The notes under the pieces: model-generated
Databases searched by the model: none
Seen by the model: only the letters and a program-made list of their open reading frames with translations
Told to the model about the DNA's origin: nothing
Shown here: positions 9,534 through 19,156 of the stretch, piece after piece
Numbering within the stretch: position 1 is the stretch's first letter
How the letters are laid out: every line of letters begins with the position of its first letter
Position numbers and translations under genes: made by a program
NCBI RefSeq assembly: GCF_006228385.1
Contig: NZ_CP039852.1
Location: 2,620,001 to 2,684,000 of the forward strand
DNA length: 64,000 nt
Source: Salinimonas iocasae
GTDB taxonomy: Bacteria; Pseudomonadota; Gammaproteobacteria; Enterobacterales; Alteromonadaceae
Reading direction: 5' to 3'

Positions 9534-10754
9534 CTAGCGTAAGCCCAGGGTAATATCATTGATATAGAAGTTGCCACTGAATACGGCGTGGGCTTGTCCG
9601 GTGTGGTCAAGTGCAAAATATTGCTTATCCTGGTCGGTAAGCGCCTGATAACCGCCTATTACCTGGTAAAGCCACACCTCCGGATCAAAATCCAGCTGTT
9701 GCGCTTCATAGTAGGTAAGCGCCGAACACGGTTGGCCGGAATCGATAACCTGACAGAAATACGCCTCTACGGCCTGCTGAACAGGCTCCTTTTCCAGCGA
9801 AATGGTATCTTGTTCACTTACGTCGATTTCACTCGCCGGCTGATGTTTTTCAGTATCCGGCTGGCGGCGATGTATATCAGTGAGCGCACCCACCAATTGT
9901 TGCAAATCTTGTTCGTGCTCAACATTATTTACATCGACACTGGCGTTACTGAGCATTGCGGAAGCCTGATTAAAGAGCACCGGTACATCACTTAAATTCG
10001 CATAGTTCCCAGGTGAGAAGTCGGCTTGTTGCTCCACATGTAGCAAAAAACCTTTCAGTAGCCGGGTTCGTCCCTGGAACTCTCTGAAGCGACCGAGTAA
10101 TTCCAACAATCGTGCCTGTGCAACAGAAAGCTCCTGTGCAGCCCTGGAAAAATTTTGTTGCAGTGCCACAACCAATAGCTGTCGCAATTCGCGGTTACTA
10201 CCTGCCAGCTCACTAAGTTCATCAAAGCGGAAACACTCCAACTGAGTCAGCAGTTCCGATACCTGGCTCTGCGCAAGTTCATTTTCACGAATCTTTGCAT
10301 CTACTGAAGAAACATAGCCGAATTCGTTATTTATTCGGCTGAACATGACTCTGACACTGTTGGCTAACGATTCGGTCAACTGATACACATGTTCGGTGAG
10401 ATCAGACATGTGCGCATGCGCCTCATTGAAACGATTATAGTGCAGCGCTTCTTTGTAATGCTCGGTCAATGTTTTAAGGCTGGCCAGGGACGCACCGATA
10501 TTGGCATTGATAGTACGGTTTCGTTCATCCTGAAGACTGCCTTCCAGAAGTGTACGCACCGCCGCCTTCAGCCGTAAGGGGCTTTGCGGTTCTGGCCGCC
10601 AGAGCACCTGCAACTGAACCAGCTGGTCAAGCACCTTCTTACTGTGCTCCTGCTCATTTACATGCCCGGAGACATAAGCCTGCATTATCAACTCACTATG
10701 CCGGCCAAGTGCGTTGAGCAGTTTGCTCCCGGCCTGGATAAGCACCTGACTCAT
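9534..10754 (-). CDS. MksF/MukF-like condensin subunit (putative kleisin)
   Basis: The 406-aa protein is soluble and almost entirely helical. The first ~75 residues look like a winged-helix dimerisation domain (HSELIMQAYVSG ... LRLKAAVRTLLE). A long helical middle section with coiled-coil character follows (about 80-270), then an acidic low-complexity linker (about 285-325, TEKHQPASEIDVSEQDTIS) and a small C-terminal domain (about 330-406). That order is expected for a MukF/MksF-type kleisin, whose two ends bridge an SMC dimer. Its ATG overlaps the stop of the 211-aa gene by 4 nt (ATGA), and that gene overlaps the SMC gene in the same way. The identification rests mainly on this context and architecture, since sequence conservation in kleisins is low. 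Confidence 0.7.
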   Translation of the reverse strand: MSQVLIQAGSKLLNALGRHSELIMQAYVSGHVNEQEHSKKVLDQLVQLQVLWRPEPQSPLRLKAAVRTLLEGSLQDERNRTINANIGASLASLKTLTEHYKEALHYNRFNEAHAHMSDLTEHVYQLTESLANSVRVMFSRINNEFGYVSSVDAKIRENELAQSQVSELLTQLECFRFDELSELAGSNRELRQLLVVALQQNFSRAAQELSVAQARLLELLGRFREFQGRTRLLKGFLLHVEQQADFSPGNYANLSDVPVLFNQASAMLSNASVDVNNVEHEQDLQQLVGALTDIHRRQPDTEKHQPASEIDVSEQDTISLEKEPVQQAVEAYFCQVIDSGQPCSALTYYEAQQLDFDPEVWLYQVIGGYQALTDQDKQYFALDHTGQAHAVFSGNFYINDITLGLR

Positions 10755-11386
10755 ATCAGACTTCCCTGACTGATTGCGGCTTCGGCCTGCTCTGACAACG
10801 ACAGCGATTCGGTTTCATCGATAAATTTAATGACATCATACAGATGCTCGATACGGCCGGTCGCCAGGTAAATCTGTTTATCCGCATTAGGCTTAACCAG
10901 ATATCCAAGGTCTGTCAAACGCCTGAAAACCTGTTTCAACTGCCCGTCCAGATTGACACTGGTTGAATTAAACATCCGGTAGCGGGAAATTTTCTCCAGT
11001 TGCTCAGCGTACGCCGGGGTATCCTCAATGACAGATTGCAACTCGTTGAGCCGGATGGCGCTGCCCATTGTCACGGGAACATCGGCTTCACCAGCCTGCT
11101 GAACCAGCATCAGCCATTCCACCAATGGTACCAGTGACGATGTAGTTTCCTGAAACTGATTCAGTAATGTTTTTCGCTCGCCCTCACCCAATGTAAGATA
11201 CGCGGCAAAAAACACCTCCCCTTCTGCAGAGCTGGCCAGCGTACGATTGAGCATATTAAGGTGAGGCTCAAGCGTATCGGCATTTTCACGGCGTTTCAAA
11301 AAGCGCCATGCCTCTTCGTCCGTCACCTGACAAATAAACTTTCCTTCCAGTAACTGGCTGAGAATACGACCTGCTTCAGACATCAT
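10751..11386 (-). CDS. MksE/MukE-like condensin subunit (putative KITE winged-helix protein)
   Basis: A 211-aa soluble protein. Its C-terminal half has a clear winged-helix pattern, LKQVFRRLTDLGYLVKPN followed by a beta-wing KQIYLATGRIEHLYDVIKF (about residues 148-190), as in MksE/MukE (KITE) subunits that bind the kleisin linker. The N-terminal part is helical. Two start codons are adjacent: ATG at 11386 makes a 4-nt ATGA overlap with the SMC stop, and ATG at 11383 a 1-nt overlap. It is the middle gene of a three-gene coupled operon and no other function is suggested. Family assignment is by architecture and context. Confidence 0.7.
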   Translation of the reverse strand: MMSEAGRILSQLLEGKFICQVTDEEAWRFLKRRENADTLEPHLNMLNRTLASSAEGEVFFAAYLTLGEGERKTLLNQFQETTSSLVPLVEWLMLVQQAGEADVPVTMGSAIRLNELQSVIEDTPAYAEQLEKISRYRMFNSTSVNLDGQLKQVFRRLTDLGYLVKPNADKQIYLATGRIEHLYDVIKFIDETESLSLSEQAEAAISQGSLI

Positions 11387-14300
11387 GCTGACGCTTCCTC
11401 CTGAGTTCTGCGAGCCTGAATACGCTCGGCGATGGCACTGGCTTTAGGTTGCACAACCTGCAGCTTACGACTGACTTTATCGATAAGGTAGCGGTTTTCA
11501 AACAAGGTAAGCACATCTGACTCCGGGTTGGGGAATGCGCCAACAACACTGATGTTGTTTTTGTGACATGCATCAAAAATCTTTTTAACATTGCTTTGGT
11601 GCAGCGTACCCAGTTCATCGATAGGCCAGTGGACTGTGGTACTGCCATCGCTGCGTAATAACCGCGTGAAAGCCAGCAGAAATTTACACAAAATCAGATA
11701 GGCCATACCGTGGCTGGATGATTCGTTGAGTTGTCGATCAGTACGGATAATCAGGTCACTGTTTCCTTCACGCAGGTGTAACTCAATATCCAGCAATTTG
11801 CTGATACCACCTGTCAGAGCGGCGCGGCCCAGTATATCCAGAACCCGACGCATACTTTGCCCGTATTCCTCGTCGGGTAGCTCGGCGGCACCAGCGGCCA
11901 TCCATTCATCATACAGCCCCCTGAATTGCTCCAGTTCTGGCCAGAACTCGAGTTCACTAATGCGTGAGCGAATTTTTACAGCAGAATCCGATACGCCATC
12001 AAGGAACAGCTCGCTGTCGACTTCTTTCGTTATTCGGCGACTCTGACTAACAATGCGCTTATCAATGTCCGCCAGTACGTAATAATACTGAGTAAGGTCG
12101 GCACCGAAGATTCGTCCCTGTTCCTTGAGCCCCTGTAGCTTCTGCGGAACAATCACATTCAGTAGTTGTGAAAGGTGTGTCACCATTCTTCGGTGGTCAA
12201 TACCTTTAACGCCGTGCGCATTGATAACGGCACATTCCTGACGAGCCCTTTCCCAGGTATCAGAAAGGCCTGTGCCAGCCTGCGCAGCAATGAGCTGATC
12301 AAAGCGCTCGACATAATTACGCACATCGCTGAGCAATTCTTCTCGCTCCTGGAGCAATGCCTGCGCCTGTGACAGCCGCTGTCCGATACTCACATCATCG
12401 AAGCGCTGCTCATCTGTTTGCTCGGTGCTTGCAAGGCTTATACGAGCAAGGGCTTTGCCCAGCGAACTGACCTGCTCAAACTGCTCCGTTGCGGTTTTCA
12501 GTGTAACTTCCAGCTTTTGCTGCGCATCCTGAAGCGCTTCCCGATTTTCCCGATAGCTACTGTTCTGCCGAGCCAGACTGCGCTCAGCATCAGATAATGT
12601 TTTACGGGCTTCACTCAGGCCGTTTTGCCACTTAACCTTATGCCCGGTGAAAACAGTTTGATACCAGCGCTCGTAGTCATTAACTTTATGCCGCTGAGAC
12701 TCTGTTTTTGTGATGCTGTCTTTAAGTGATTTGATGCGCTTTTTCAGTTGACCAATTTCATCAACATCCACGCCGCGGTTGTCCAGCTCACTTTCCAGCC
12801 AGGCTTCCATGTCTTTTCGATCACTGGCCGCAAGCTCTCTGGCTTTATTAATATCGGCGTCACACTGTGCAATTTGCGCTTTGGTATCGCCTATCAGTTG
12901 CTGCCAGTGAAAACGGTGCTCTGTCTGGGCTTCACGCAACTGGTCATTTAATTCATCATTGTCTGCTTCGAATTGCGCGGCAATTTTCTTCTGTGACTGC
13001 GTATTTGCATCCAGTTTACTGCGGGCTTTTTGTTTTCTTTCTGATAATGCCTGCTGATATTCGCTTAACAGACCGTCTTTATCCTGCTGGGCGCGTTTAC
13101 GGGCAGACTCTGCACTGCGTACCAGATTATCTTTCTGGGTAAGCGTCAGTTCGGCATTTCTTACCTCTTCATTGGCTTTGGCCAAGGCCTGCTCGCTTGC
13201 ATTTTGCTCCAGTAGCGCATCCTTCTGACGCTGCTGAGCATCATTAAGCTGCTGTTTGAGAGCCTGTTCACTCTGGGCGTACTCTGGGGTATCAAGCGCT
13301 TCTGTAGATAAATCAATACCGAAAAGGGACGCGCCTTCATCTGCCATTCGGGGGCTTAGGTCACTCCGGTCCAGCAATTCAGGACGCAGTACCTTGCCCA
13401 GTGTTTGCTCCCAGTTATCTGCGTTTTTGCGCAGAAATTCCAGCAAGGAACCTTCCCCCGGGTAAAGTAACTGATTAACTGCAGATACAGCTTTCTCTTC
13501 TTTTTGATATAGCTGGCGAGCCTTATCCAACGCCTGAGATGCATCCTGTCGCGATTGCTGCAGTTTGTGATGTTGCGTCTGAGCCTGCCTGTATTCAGCG
13601 CGCGCGGCATCCTCATTGATAGTAGCTTCTTTAATCGTTGCATCCATCAGGTCCAGCTGAGACTGCTCAAATTCGTTAAAACCAACGTTGCTGACACTGG
13701 CCTTTAGCTCGGCCTCACTGACTTTAAGTTCGCTTAGTTGCGCCTGATATGCCTCTTTAAGCGATTGCTGGCGCTGTGCGAACGATGCTTTTATTTCATG
13801 CAGCGCCTCACTTTCCTGTTGCTGTTGATCGCTCTGTTTTTGCGCCGCTTCCTGTCGGGATGCAGACAGTTGCTCAAGGGTCGCATTTAACTTTTCTCCC
13901 GCCTCTGCCAAACGTCGGGCGAAGGCAGACTCTATATCCTGGTGTTTTTCGGTTAGCAGGCTGTAGCGGGATGAGACCGTTTCCAGTTCATTCTGCCACT
14001 GCGCCAGGTTTGCCACGTCTTCTCGCAGCTGCTCAATATCTAATTCCTGCCACTGCTCGTACTCATGCTCTACTGCTTCTAGCTCAGCACTAAACTTTTC
14101 GACATCGGCCCTGGCCCCGGACACAGTCTGATTGAGTAAATCGCGCTGCTCATACCACTGCGAATCGTTTTGCTTGCGCTGGTGCAGGTTATCTTCCAGC
14201 GAGGTTTTGGTCTGCTCTACTCGCGCTGAGAGCTGGCTTTTATCCTGCTCGAACTGGCCTTTTATCGTGCCGAGTGTTTGTTCAGCGGTAGTCAGGGCCA

Positions 14301-15069
14301 GATTAGCCTGCTCAAGTTTGGTAAATTCGGGGCGGATGCGATCAAACTGCTTAATGAGCTGACATTCTTTAAGCCAGTCATCCACGCGATTCCGGCTCAG
14401 GCTCGACGTGGGCGGTTGCACCCCGTCTTCCTCTAGTATCGCAGCAATCATCGCCTTGATAGTTTCCATTTTGCCTTCTTTTGAATGCACCGCTTTCGCC
14501 AGTTTCTCCATATGCCGAATATGCGATTGCTGCGAACACAAACTGAAAATACGCGCATAACCTAATAACTCTCGGGCATTACTGCTTTGATTCAGCACGC
14601 CCTGATCATTTTGTAAAATAGCCCGGAAATCTTTTGTGTTCAGTTGGCTGGTTACCAATATGTTATTTCGCTTCATCGCACGAGCTAACTCAACACTCGA
14701 CACGCTGCTGTGTTTTTTGTTCTTCTGCTCTATCAGATAATCAGTAATATCAAATGGCTTACCGATGAACCGGTAGTTTACGCCACTCCCTGATGAGCTG
14801 AGTACCACCTGACACAAATCACCTTCAGGGCGGGTATATTCGTAAATAATGAAGCTGGAAGTGCGCGGCAGGTACCACTTTTCAAAACTGTCCCGGGTTG
14901 CGGGTACGACACGACTGGGATATTCACCGTAAAAAACCGGAATCAGTCGCTGCAGGGTTGTTTTGCCTGACGCATTGGTACCGCAAATATTGGTATGGCC
15001 GTCAAGCTTCAGCTCGACAACGCCGGGAAGATGAGTATCGATTAAAATAATGCGTTTTAAACCAGCCAT
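11383..15069 (-). CDS. SMC-like ATPase of MukB/MksB type (DUF3584-like)
   Basis: A 1228-aa protein with SMC layout. The N-terminal ATPase half has Walker A GTNASGKTT (residues 30-38). A long coiled-coil (about 250-520) leads to a globular hinge (about 520-600, PGEGSLLEFLRKNADNW and RSDLSPRMADEG), then a returning coiled-coil (about 600-900). The C-terminal half has a degenerate ABC signature (SSSHGMAYLI) and a Walker B VHWPIDELGTL near residue 1150. Length and motifs fit the DUF3584 family of P-loop chromosome-segregation-type ATPases. With the two downstream coupled genes it forms a candidate MukBEF-like loop-extruding complex acting on DNA. The order ATPase, KITE, kleisin is the reverse of the usual mukFEB/mksFEB or jetABC order. 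No JetD/MksG-like nuclease gene is nearby, which argues against a complete plasmid-defence (Wadjet) locus. ATG is in a MAGLKRIILIDTHLPG context. Confidence 0.88.
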   Translation of the reverse strand: MAGLKRIILIDTHLPGVVELKLDGHTNICGTNASGKTTLQRLIPVFYGEYPSRVVPATRDSFEKWYLPRTSSFIIYEYTRPEGDLCQVVLSSSGSGVNYRFIGKPFDITDYLIEQKNKKHSSVSSVELARAMKRNNILVTSQLNTKDFRAILQNDQGVLNQSSNARELLGYARIFSLCSQQSHIRHMEKLAKAVHSKEGKMETIKAMIAAILEEDGVQPPTSSLSRNRVDDWLKECQLIKQFDRIRPEFTKLEQANLALTTAEQTLGTIKGQFEQDKSQLSARVEQTKTSLEDNLHQRKQNDSQWYEQRDLLNQTVSGARADVEKFSAELEAVEHEYEQWQELDIEQLREDVANLAQWQNELETVSSRYSLLTEKHQDIESAFARRLAEAGEKLNATLEQLSASRQEAAQKQSDQQQQESEALHEIKASFAQRQQSLKEAYQAQLSELKVSEAELKASVSNVGFNEFEQSQLDLMDATIKEATINEDAARAEYRQAQTQHHKLQQSRQDASQALDKARQLYQKEEKAVSAVNQLLYPGEGSLLEFLRKNADNWEQTLGKVLRPELLDRSDLSPRMADEGASLFGIDLSTEALDTPEYAQSEQALKQQLNDAQQRQKDALLEQNASEQALAKANEEVRNAELTLTQKDNLVRSAESARKRAQQDKDGLLSEYQQALSERKQKARSKLDANTQSQKKIAAQFEADNDELNDQLREAQTEHRFHWQQLIGDTKAQIAQCDADINKARELAASDRKDMEAWLESELDNRGVDVDEIGQLKKRIKSLKDSITKTESQRHKVNDYERWYQTVFTGHKVKWQNGLSEARKTLSDAERSLARQNSSYRENREALQDAQQKLEVTLKTATEQFEQVSSLGKALARISLASTEQTDEQRFDDVSIGQRLSQAQALLQEREELLSDVRNYVERFDQLIAAQAGTGLSDTWERARQECAVINAHGVKGIDHRRMVTHLSQLLNVIVPQKLQGLKEQGRIFGADLTQYYYVLADIDKRIVSQSRRITKEVDSELFLDGVSDSAVKIRSRISELEFWPELEQFRGLYDEWMAAGAAELPDEEYGQSMRRVLDILGRAALTGGISKLLDIELHLREGNSDLIIRTDRQLNESSSHGMAYLILCKFLLAFTRLLRSDGSTTVHWPIDELGTLHQSNVKKIFDACHKNNISVVGAFPNPESDVLTLFENRYLIDKVSRKLQVVQPKASAIAERIQARRTQEEASA

Positions 15070-15263
15070 AGAATTCCTGTTGTTGCATGGTGACGACGGC
15101 GCAGCGCGTTTTATACCGGCAATAGAAGGTTGCCGGTGAGTAATTATTTACAGATTGCCTTGCCCACATTTACAGCGCACGAAAGTGTATTATGAATCGC
15201 AGAAATTTCCCAGCCTGTATCTGTATACCTGCTTATACTGCATACAAGTTCCGCATCGGAAAC

Positions 15264-15291
15264 AAAAAGGCCGCCCTTTTCAGGACGGCCT
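15264..15291 (-). terminator. Intrinsic terminator of ffh
   Basis: A 10-bp stem with one mismatch (AGGCCGCCCT / AGGACGGCCT, loop TTTC). On the minus strand it is followed by TTTTTG, about 20 bp past the ffh stop. Confidence 0.85.
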
Positions 15292-15312
15292 CTCATTATA
15301 CAATACAGCATG

Positions 15313-16704
15313 CTAGCGCGGTGGAAACATACCGCCGCCACCGCCCATGCCACCACCACCGGGAGGCATCATACCTTTCATCTGGCGCATCATCTTCTTC
15401 ATGCCGCCACCAGACATTTTTTTCATCATCTTTTGCATCTGCGTAAATTGCTTAAGCAACCGGTTTACATCCTGGATTTGTGTACCAGAGCCAGCCGCAA
15501 TACGACGCTTACGTGACCCCTTGATGATATCAGGACGAGCCCGCTCACCCGGCGTCATTGAGTTGATAATGGCTTCCATCTGATTAAACTGCTTATCATT
15601 GGCGCTGTCTTTAATTTTCTCAGACATATTGCCCATACCCGGCAGCTTATCCATCAGGCCCATCATTCCGCCCATGTTCTTCATTTGCTCGAGCTGCTCT
15701 TTAAAGTCCTGCAGGTCAAAGCCTTTACCTTTTTGAACCTTTTTCGCCAGTTGCTGCGCTTTGTTTTTATCAACTTTACGCTCAACTTCCTCGATAAGGC
15801 TTAAAACATCACCCATTCCCAGAATGCGAGATGCAACACGCTCTGGGTGGAAAGGTTCAAGCGCATCAACTTTCTCACCCATACCAAGAAACTTGATAGG
15901 CTTACCGGTTATCTGGCGTACTGACAATGCAGCACCACCGCGGGCATCACCATCGGCTTTCGTCAGAATGACACCAGTCAATGGCAGCGCGTCATTAAAC
16001 GCCTTCGCTGTGTTCGCCGCATCCTGACCTGTCATCGCATCAACAACAAAGAGTGTCTCTACCGGCTCAACAGCGGCATGTAGCGCTTTAATTTCGTCCA
16101 TCATGTCACTGTCGACATGAAGACGTCCGGCGGTATCCACTAACAGAACGTCGTAGAACTGTTTGCGCGCGCTATCTATAGCCCCTTCGACGATGTCTAC
16201 GGGCGTTTGCAGTACGGTAGATGGATGAAAGCCTACGTTGACCTCATTGGCCAGCGTTTCCAGCTGCTTAATCGCAGCGGGGCGGTAGATATCTGCACTC
16301 ACCACCATGACTTTTTTCTTTTCACGCTCAGTTAGATATTTGGCGAGCTTACCCACACTGGTGGTTTTACCGGCACCCTGCAAGCCCGCCATTAAAACAA
16401 CGGCAGGTGGCTTTGTGGCCAGATTCAGCTTCTCGTTCGCCTCACCCATAACCGCTTCAAGCTCAGACTGAACGATTTTGATAAACACCTGGCCGGGCTT
16501 AAGGCTTTTAGAGACTTCGGTGCCCACGGCCCGCGCTTTCACCTGTGCAACAAATTCTTTAACTACAGGCAGTGCGACATCTGCTTCGAGCAGAGCCATG
16601 CGAACTTCGCGAAGTGTCTCTTTGATATTGTCTTCGGTAAGACGCCCCCGCCCGCTGATATTGCGCAGCGACTGGCCAAGGCGGTCGGATAAATTCTCAA
16701 ACAT
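15313..16704 (-). CDS. ffh: Signal recognition particle protein Ffh (SRP54 homologue)
   Basis: The 463-aa GTPase has the N domain from MFENLSDRLGQ and the G domain with GLQGAGKTTSVGKLA (P-loop), DTAGRLHVD (G3) and TKADGDARGG (G4/G5). The methionine-rich M domain ends in MMPPGGGGMGGGGGM. It binds 4.5S RNA and hydrophobic signal sequences and delivers ribosomes to FtsY at the membrane. The frame is open 21 codons further upstream, but the start at 16704 (MFENLSDRL) is the family start. Its ribosome-binding site is weak. It is divergent from ypjD, a conserved arrangement in gammaproteobacteria, and ends at an intrinsic terminator. Confidence 0.98.
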   Translation of the reverse strand: MFENLSDRLGQSLRNISGRGRLTEDNIKETLREVRMALLEADVALPVVKEFVAQVKARAVGTEVSKSLKPGQVFIKIVQSELEAVMGEANEKLNLATKPPAVVLMAGLQGAGKTTSVGKLAKYLTEREKKKVMVVSADIYRPAAIKQLETLANEVNVGFHPSTVLQTPVDIVEGAIDSARKQFYDVLLVDTAGRLHVDSDMMDEIKALHAAVEPVETLFVVDAMTGQDAANTAKAFNDALPLTGVILTKADGDARGGAALSVRQITGKPIKFLGMGEKVDALEPFHPERVASRILGMGDVLSLIEEVERKVDKNKAQQLAKKVQKGKGFDLQDFKEQLEQMKNMGGMMGLMDKLPGMGNMSEKIKDSANDKQFNQMEAIINSMTPGERARPDIIKGSRKRRIAAGSGTQIQDVNRLLKQFTQMQKMMKKMSGGGMKKMMRQMKGMMPPGGGGMGGGGGMFPPR

Positions 16705-16939
16705 ACAAAGCAGTCTTTTATTGATGATAATTAACAGGCGATAGTATAACGAAAATTGGCCGCACAACGTACCATTGTTGTTACACTTTTGCTTATAGAT
16801 GGCTTTGATTGCGCGAAAAACAATAGCAATGGTTGAATTTATCGGTCACTTACAGTATCAATAGCGGCGGGCTGAAACATTGCTGTGGCTTGCTTCACAT
16901 GGATGATAGCCTTTCGAGACTGTATTTACGGGAATATTA

Positions 16940-17734
16940 ATGACCACGCCTTTTGCCATAGCGGCTATCTTTTTTTATTTTTTCAGCGCGGCAATGCTTG
17001 TCAGCCGATTCGTTCAGCATCAGCATTCCGAAAATATTGCTCTGCCCCAAACGGTGGCTGTTCTGGCTGCACTTGCCCATATCGTGTTTCTGGTGCAGGC
17101 AATTATGATTGCCCCTGGTCAGAATATGAGTATCACCAATGTACTGTCACTGGTTTCATGGCTCATAAGCAGCGCAATGCTGGCCTCTACCAGGGTGCTG
17201 CCTAATCAGATACTGCTGCCGGTGGTATTCTGCTTCGCCGCGCTGACAGTAGCTGCCTCCCTGCTGATCCCTGTCGAACATATCATGCATATTGAGTTAC
17301 AGCCGGGGCTGGTTATCCATATTACGCTGTCCTTATTTGCCTATGGGGCGCTGGTCATCGCATTTTTATACGCACTGCAAATGTCCTACATTACCTACAG
17401 GCTTAAGCAAAAAGGCTCCAGTTTATTGCATTCCTCACTGCCGCCGTTAATGATGGTGGAAAGTGTGATGTTCAAACTTGTGCAGATTGGTACAGTGCTG
17501 CTTGTTATCTCGCTTGTGAGTGGTTTCATATTTCTGGAGGATATGTTCAGTAAGCAATACGCTCATAAAACAGTACTTTCGATGTTTGCACTGGTGCTTT
17601 ATGTTATCGTATTAGCTGGTCAGAAATTAAAAGGCTGGCGAGCCCGTCAGGCCATAATTTTAAATGTAATTGGTGTACTGCTACTAAGCGTCGCGTATTT
17701 TGGCAGTCGCTTTGTCCGCGAGTTTTTGTTGTAA
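16940..17734 (+). CDS. ypjD: YpjD/CcsA-family inner-membrane protein
   Basis: A 264-aa polytopic membrane protein with about eight hydrophobic helices. The cytochrome c assembly (CcsA/CcmC-like) core lies in the C-terminal two thirds: the PGLVIHITLSLFAYGALV segment carries a conserved histidine, and AHKTVLSMFALVLYVIV carries another. These are possible haem ligands. The genuine role of YpjD is not established; homologues sit next to ffh and corB in many gammaproteobacteria, as here. There is no N-terminal signal peptide beyond the first membrane helix. It precedes corB by about 100 bp on the same strand. Confidence 0.88.
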   Translation: MTTPFAIAAIFFYFFSAAMLVSRFVQHQHSENIALPQTVAVLAALAHIVFLVQAIMIAPGQNMSITNVLSLVSWLISSAMLASTRVLPNQILLPVVFCFAALTVAASLLIPVEHIMHIELQPGLVIHITLSLFAYGALVIAFLYALQMSYITYRLKQKGSSLLHSSLPPLMMVESVMFKLVQIGTVLLVISLVSGFIFLEDMFSKQYAHKTVLSMFALVLYVIVLAGQKLKGWRARQAIILNVIGVLLLSVAYFGSRFVREFLL

Positions 17735-17836
17735 CTATCCCTTAAATGGCTCACTTTTGCTAATTTGGGTTTAGCCTTGCAACCTGCCCGTCAAATTACT
17801 ACATTGAACATCTCTTTAGGTACAGGAACCCGATAG

Positions 17837-19132
17837 TTGGACGACATATCTACCAGCACCCTCTTTATTATTCTGGCGGTGCTAATCTTATTTTCAGCGT
17901 ACTTTTCCAGTTCAGAAACAGGCATGATGTCGATAAACCGTTATCGGCTGAAGCACCTGCAAAAAGAAGGCAACAGCGCCGCTAATCGGGTTCAGCGTTT
18001 ACTTGAGCGCCCTGACCGGTTGATTGGCCTGATCCTGATAGGCAACAACCTGGTAAATATCGCCGCTTCGTCCATTGCAACCATTATTTGTGTGCGTTTA
18101 TTTGGTGATTACTGGGGCTTTTTCGCTACCACCTTCGGTCTGACGCTGATTCTGCTTATTTTTGCTGAGGTTACCCCAAAAACACTGGCAGCGCTGTATC
18201 CCGAGAAAATAGCGTTCCCAAGCTCACTGATTTTGCTTCCCCTGCTTACCCTGATGTATCCATTTGTTGCTTTGATAAACAGCATTACAAACGGCATTCT
18301 ACATCTGCTGAGAATAAATCCGACAAACGGTAGTGATGACTCACTAAGCCGTGAGGAATTACGTACGGTAGTCTATGAAGCAGGCGCAATGATCCCCAAG
18401 AAACACCAGGATATGTTGGTCAGTATTCTCGATCTAGAAAGTGTGACAGCAGAAGACATCATGGTGCCGCGGGCCGAGATTTTCGCCATTGATATTAATG
18501 ACGACTGGAAAAAAATTCAGAAACAGCTGACAAGTTCACAGCATACTCGCGTCTTGTTGTATCGGGATAGCATTGATGATGCTGTCGGGTTTGTGCATGT
18601 GCGTGATGCGCTGCGCCTGTTGTCGAAAGACCAGTTTACCAAATCAAGTCTGCTACGTGCTGTGCGCGAGATCTATTACACGCCGGAGTCTACTCCACTG
18701 CATACATTGATGTATAAATTCCAGGCTGAAAAAGAGCGTATTGCACTGGTCGTCGATGAGTATGGCGACATTATGGGCCTGGTGACGCTGGAAGATATAC
18801 TGGAAGAAATTATTGGTGACTTTACAACCAGCATGGTGCCGGACCACAGTAAAGAGGTGAATGTCCAACAAGATGGCAGCGTTTTGATCGACGGCAGTGC
18901 CAATATCAGGGACCTGAATAAAGAAATGGAGTGGACGCTGCCGACGGAAGGCCCTAAAACACTAAACGGACTTATATTAGAGTATTTGGAAGAAATTCCG
19001 GAAAATAAGGTAAGTGTTCGGTTGGCAGGCTACCCGATTGAAATTGTGGATATCAACGAGAACATGATTAAAACGGTAAGAATAATGCCGGAATTTTATA
19101 CGCGGCAAGCCGAGCCGGAAAGCGATAACTAG
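17837..19132 (+). CDS. corB: CNNM/CorB-type transporter-associated protein (DUF21-CBS-CorC_HlyC)
   Basis: The 431-aa protein has an N-terminal DUF21 membrane domain (four helices; SAYFSSSETGMMSINRYRL and LIGNNLVNIAASSI motifs). A CBS-domain pair follows (about 195-320, VTAEDIMVPRAEIFAID and IALVVDEYGDIMGLVTLEDILEEI), then a C-terminal CorC_HlyC domain (about 340-420). This class is linked to Mg2+ (and Co2+) transport and efflux; it is often annotated as haemolysin, which is misleading. The start codon is TTG at 17837 with AGGAA nine bases upstream; no ATG gives a complete DUF21 domain. It follows ypjD on the same strand. Confidence 0.9.
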   Translation: MDDISTSTLFIILAVLILFSAYFSSSETGMMSINRYRLKHLQKEGNSAANRVQRLLERPDRLIGLILIGNNLVNIAASSIATIICVRLFGDYWGFFATTFGLTLILLIFAEVTPKTLAALYPEKIAFPSSLILLPLLTLMYPFVALINSITNGILHLLRINPTNGSDDSLSREELRTVVYEAGAMIPKKHQDMLVSILDLESVTAEDIMVPRAEIFAIDINDDWKKIQKQLTSSQHTRVLLYRDSIDDAVGFVHVRDALRLLSKDQFTKSSLLRAVREIYYTPESTPLHTLMYKFQAEKERIALVVDEYGDIMGLVTLEDILEEIIGDFTTSMVPDHSKEVNVQQDGSVLIDGSANIRDLNKEMEWTLPTEGPKTLNGLILEYLEEIPENKVSVRLAGYPIEIVDINENMIKTVRIMPEFYTRQAEPESDN

Positions 19133-19156
19133 AAAGCAATAAAATGGTATAAAGCG

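Noticed and set aside
9534..15069. Complete Wadjet (JetABCD) plasmid-defence locus
   Set aside because: Only three subunits are present. No gene resembling the JetD topoVI-like nuclease lies on either side, the gene order differs, and the flanks are housekeeping genes.
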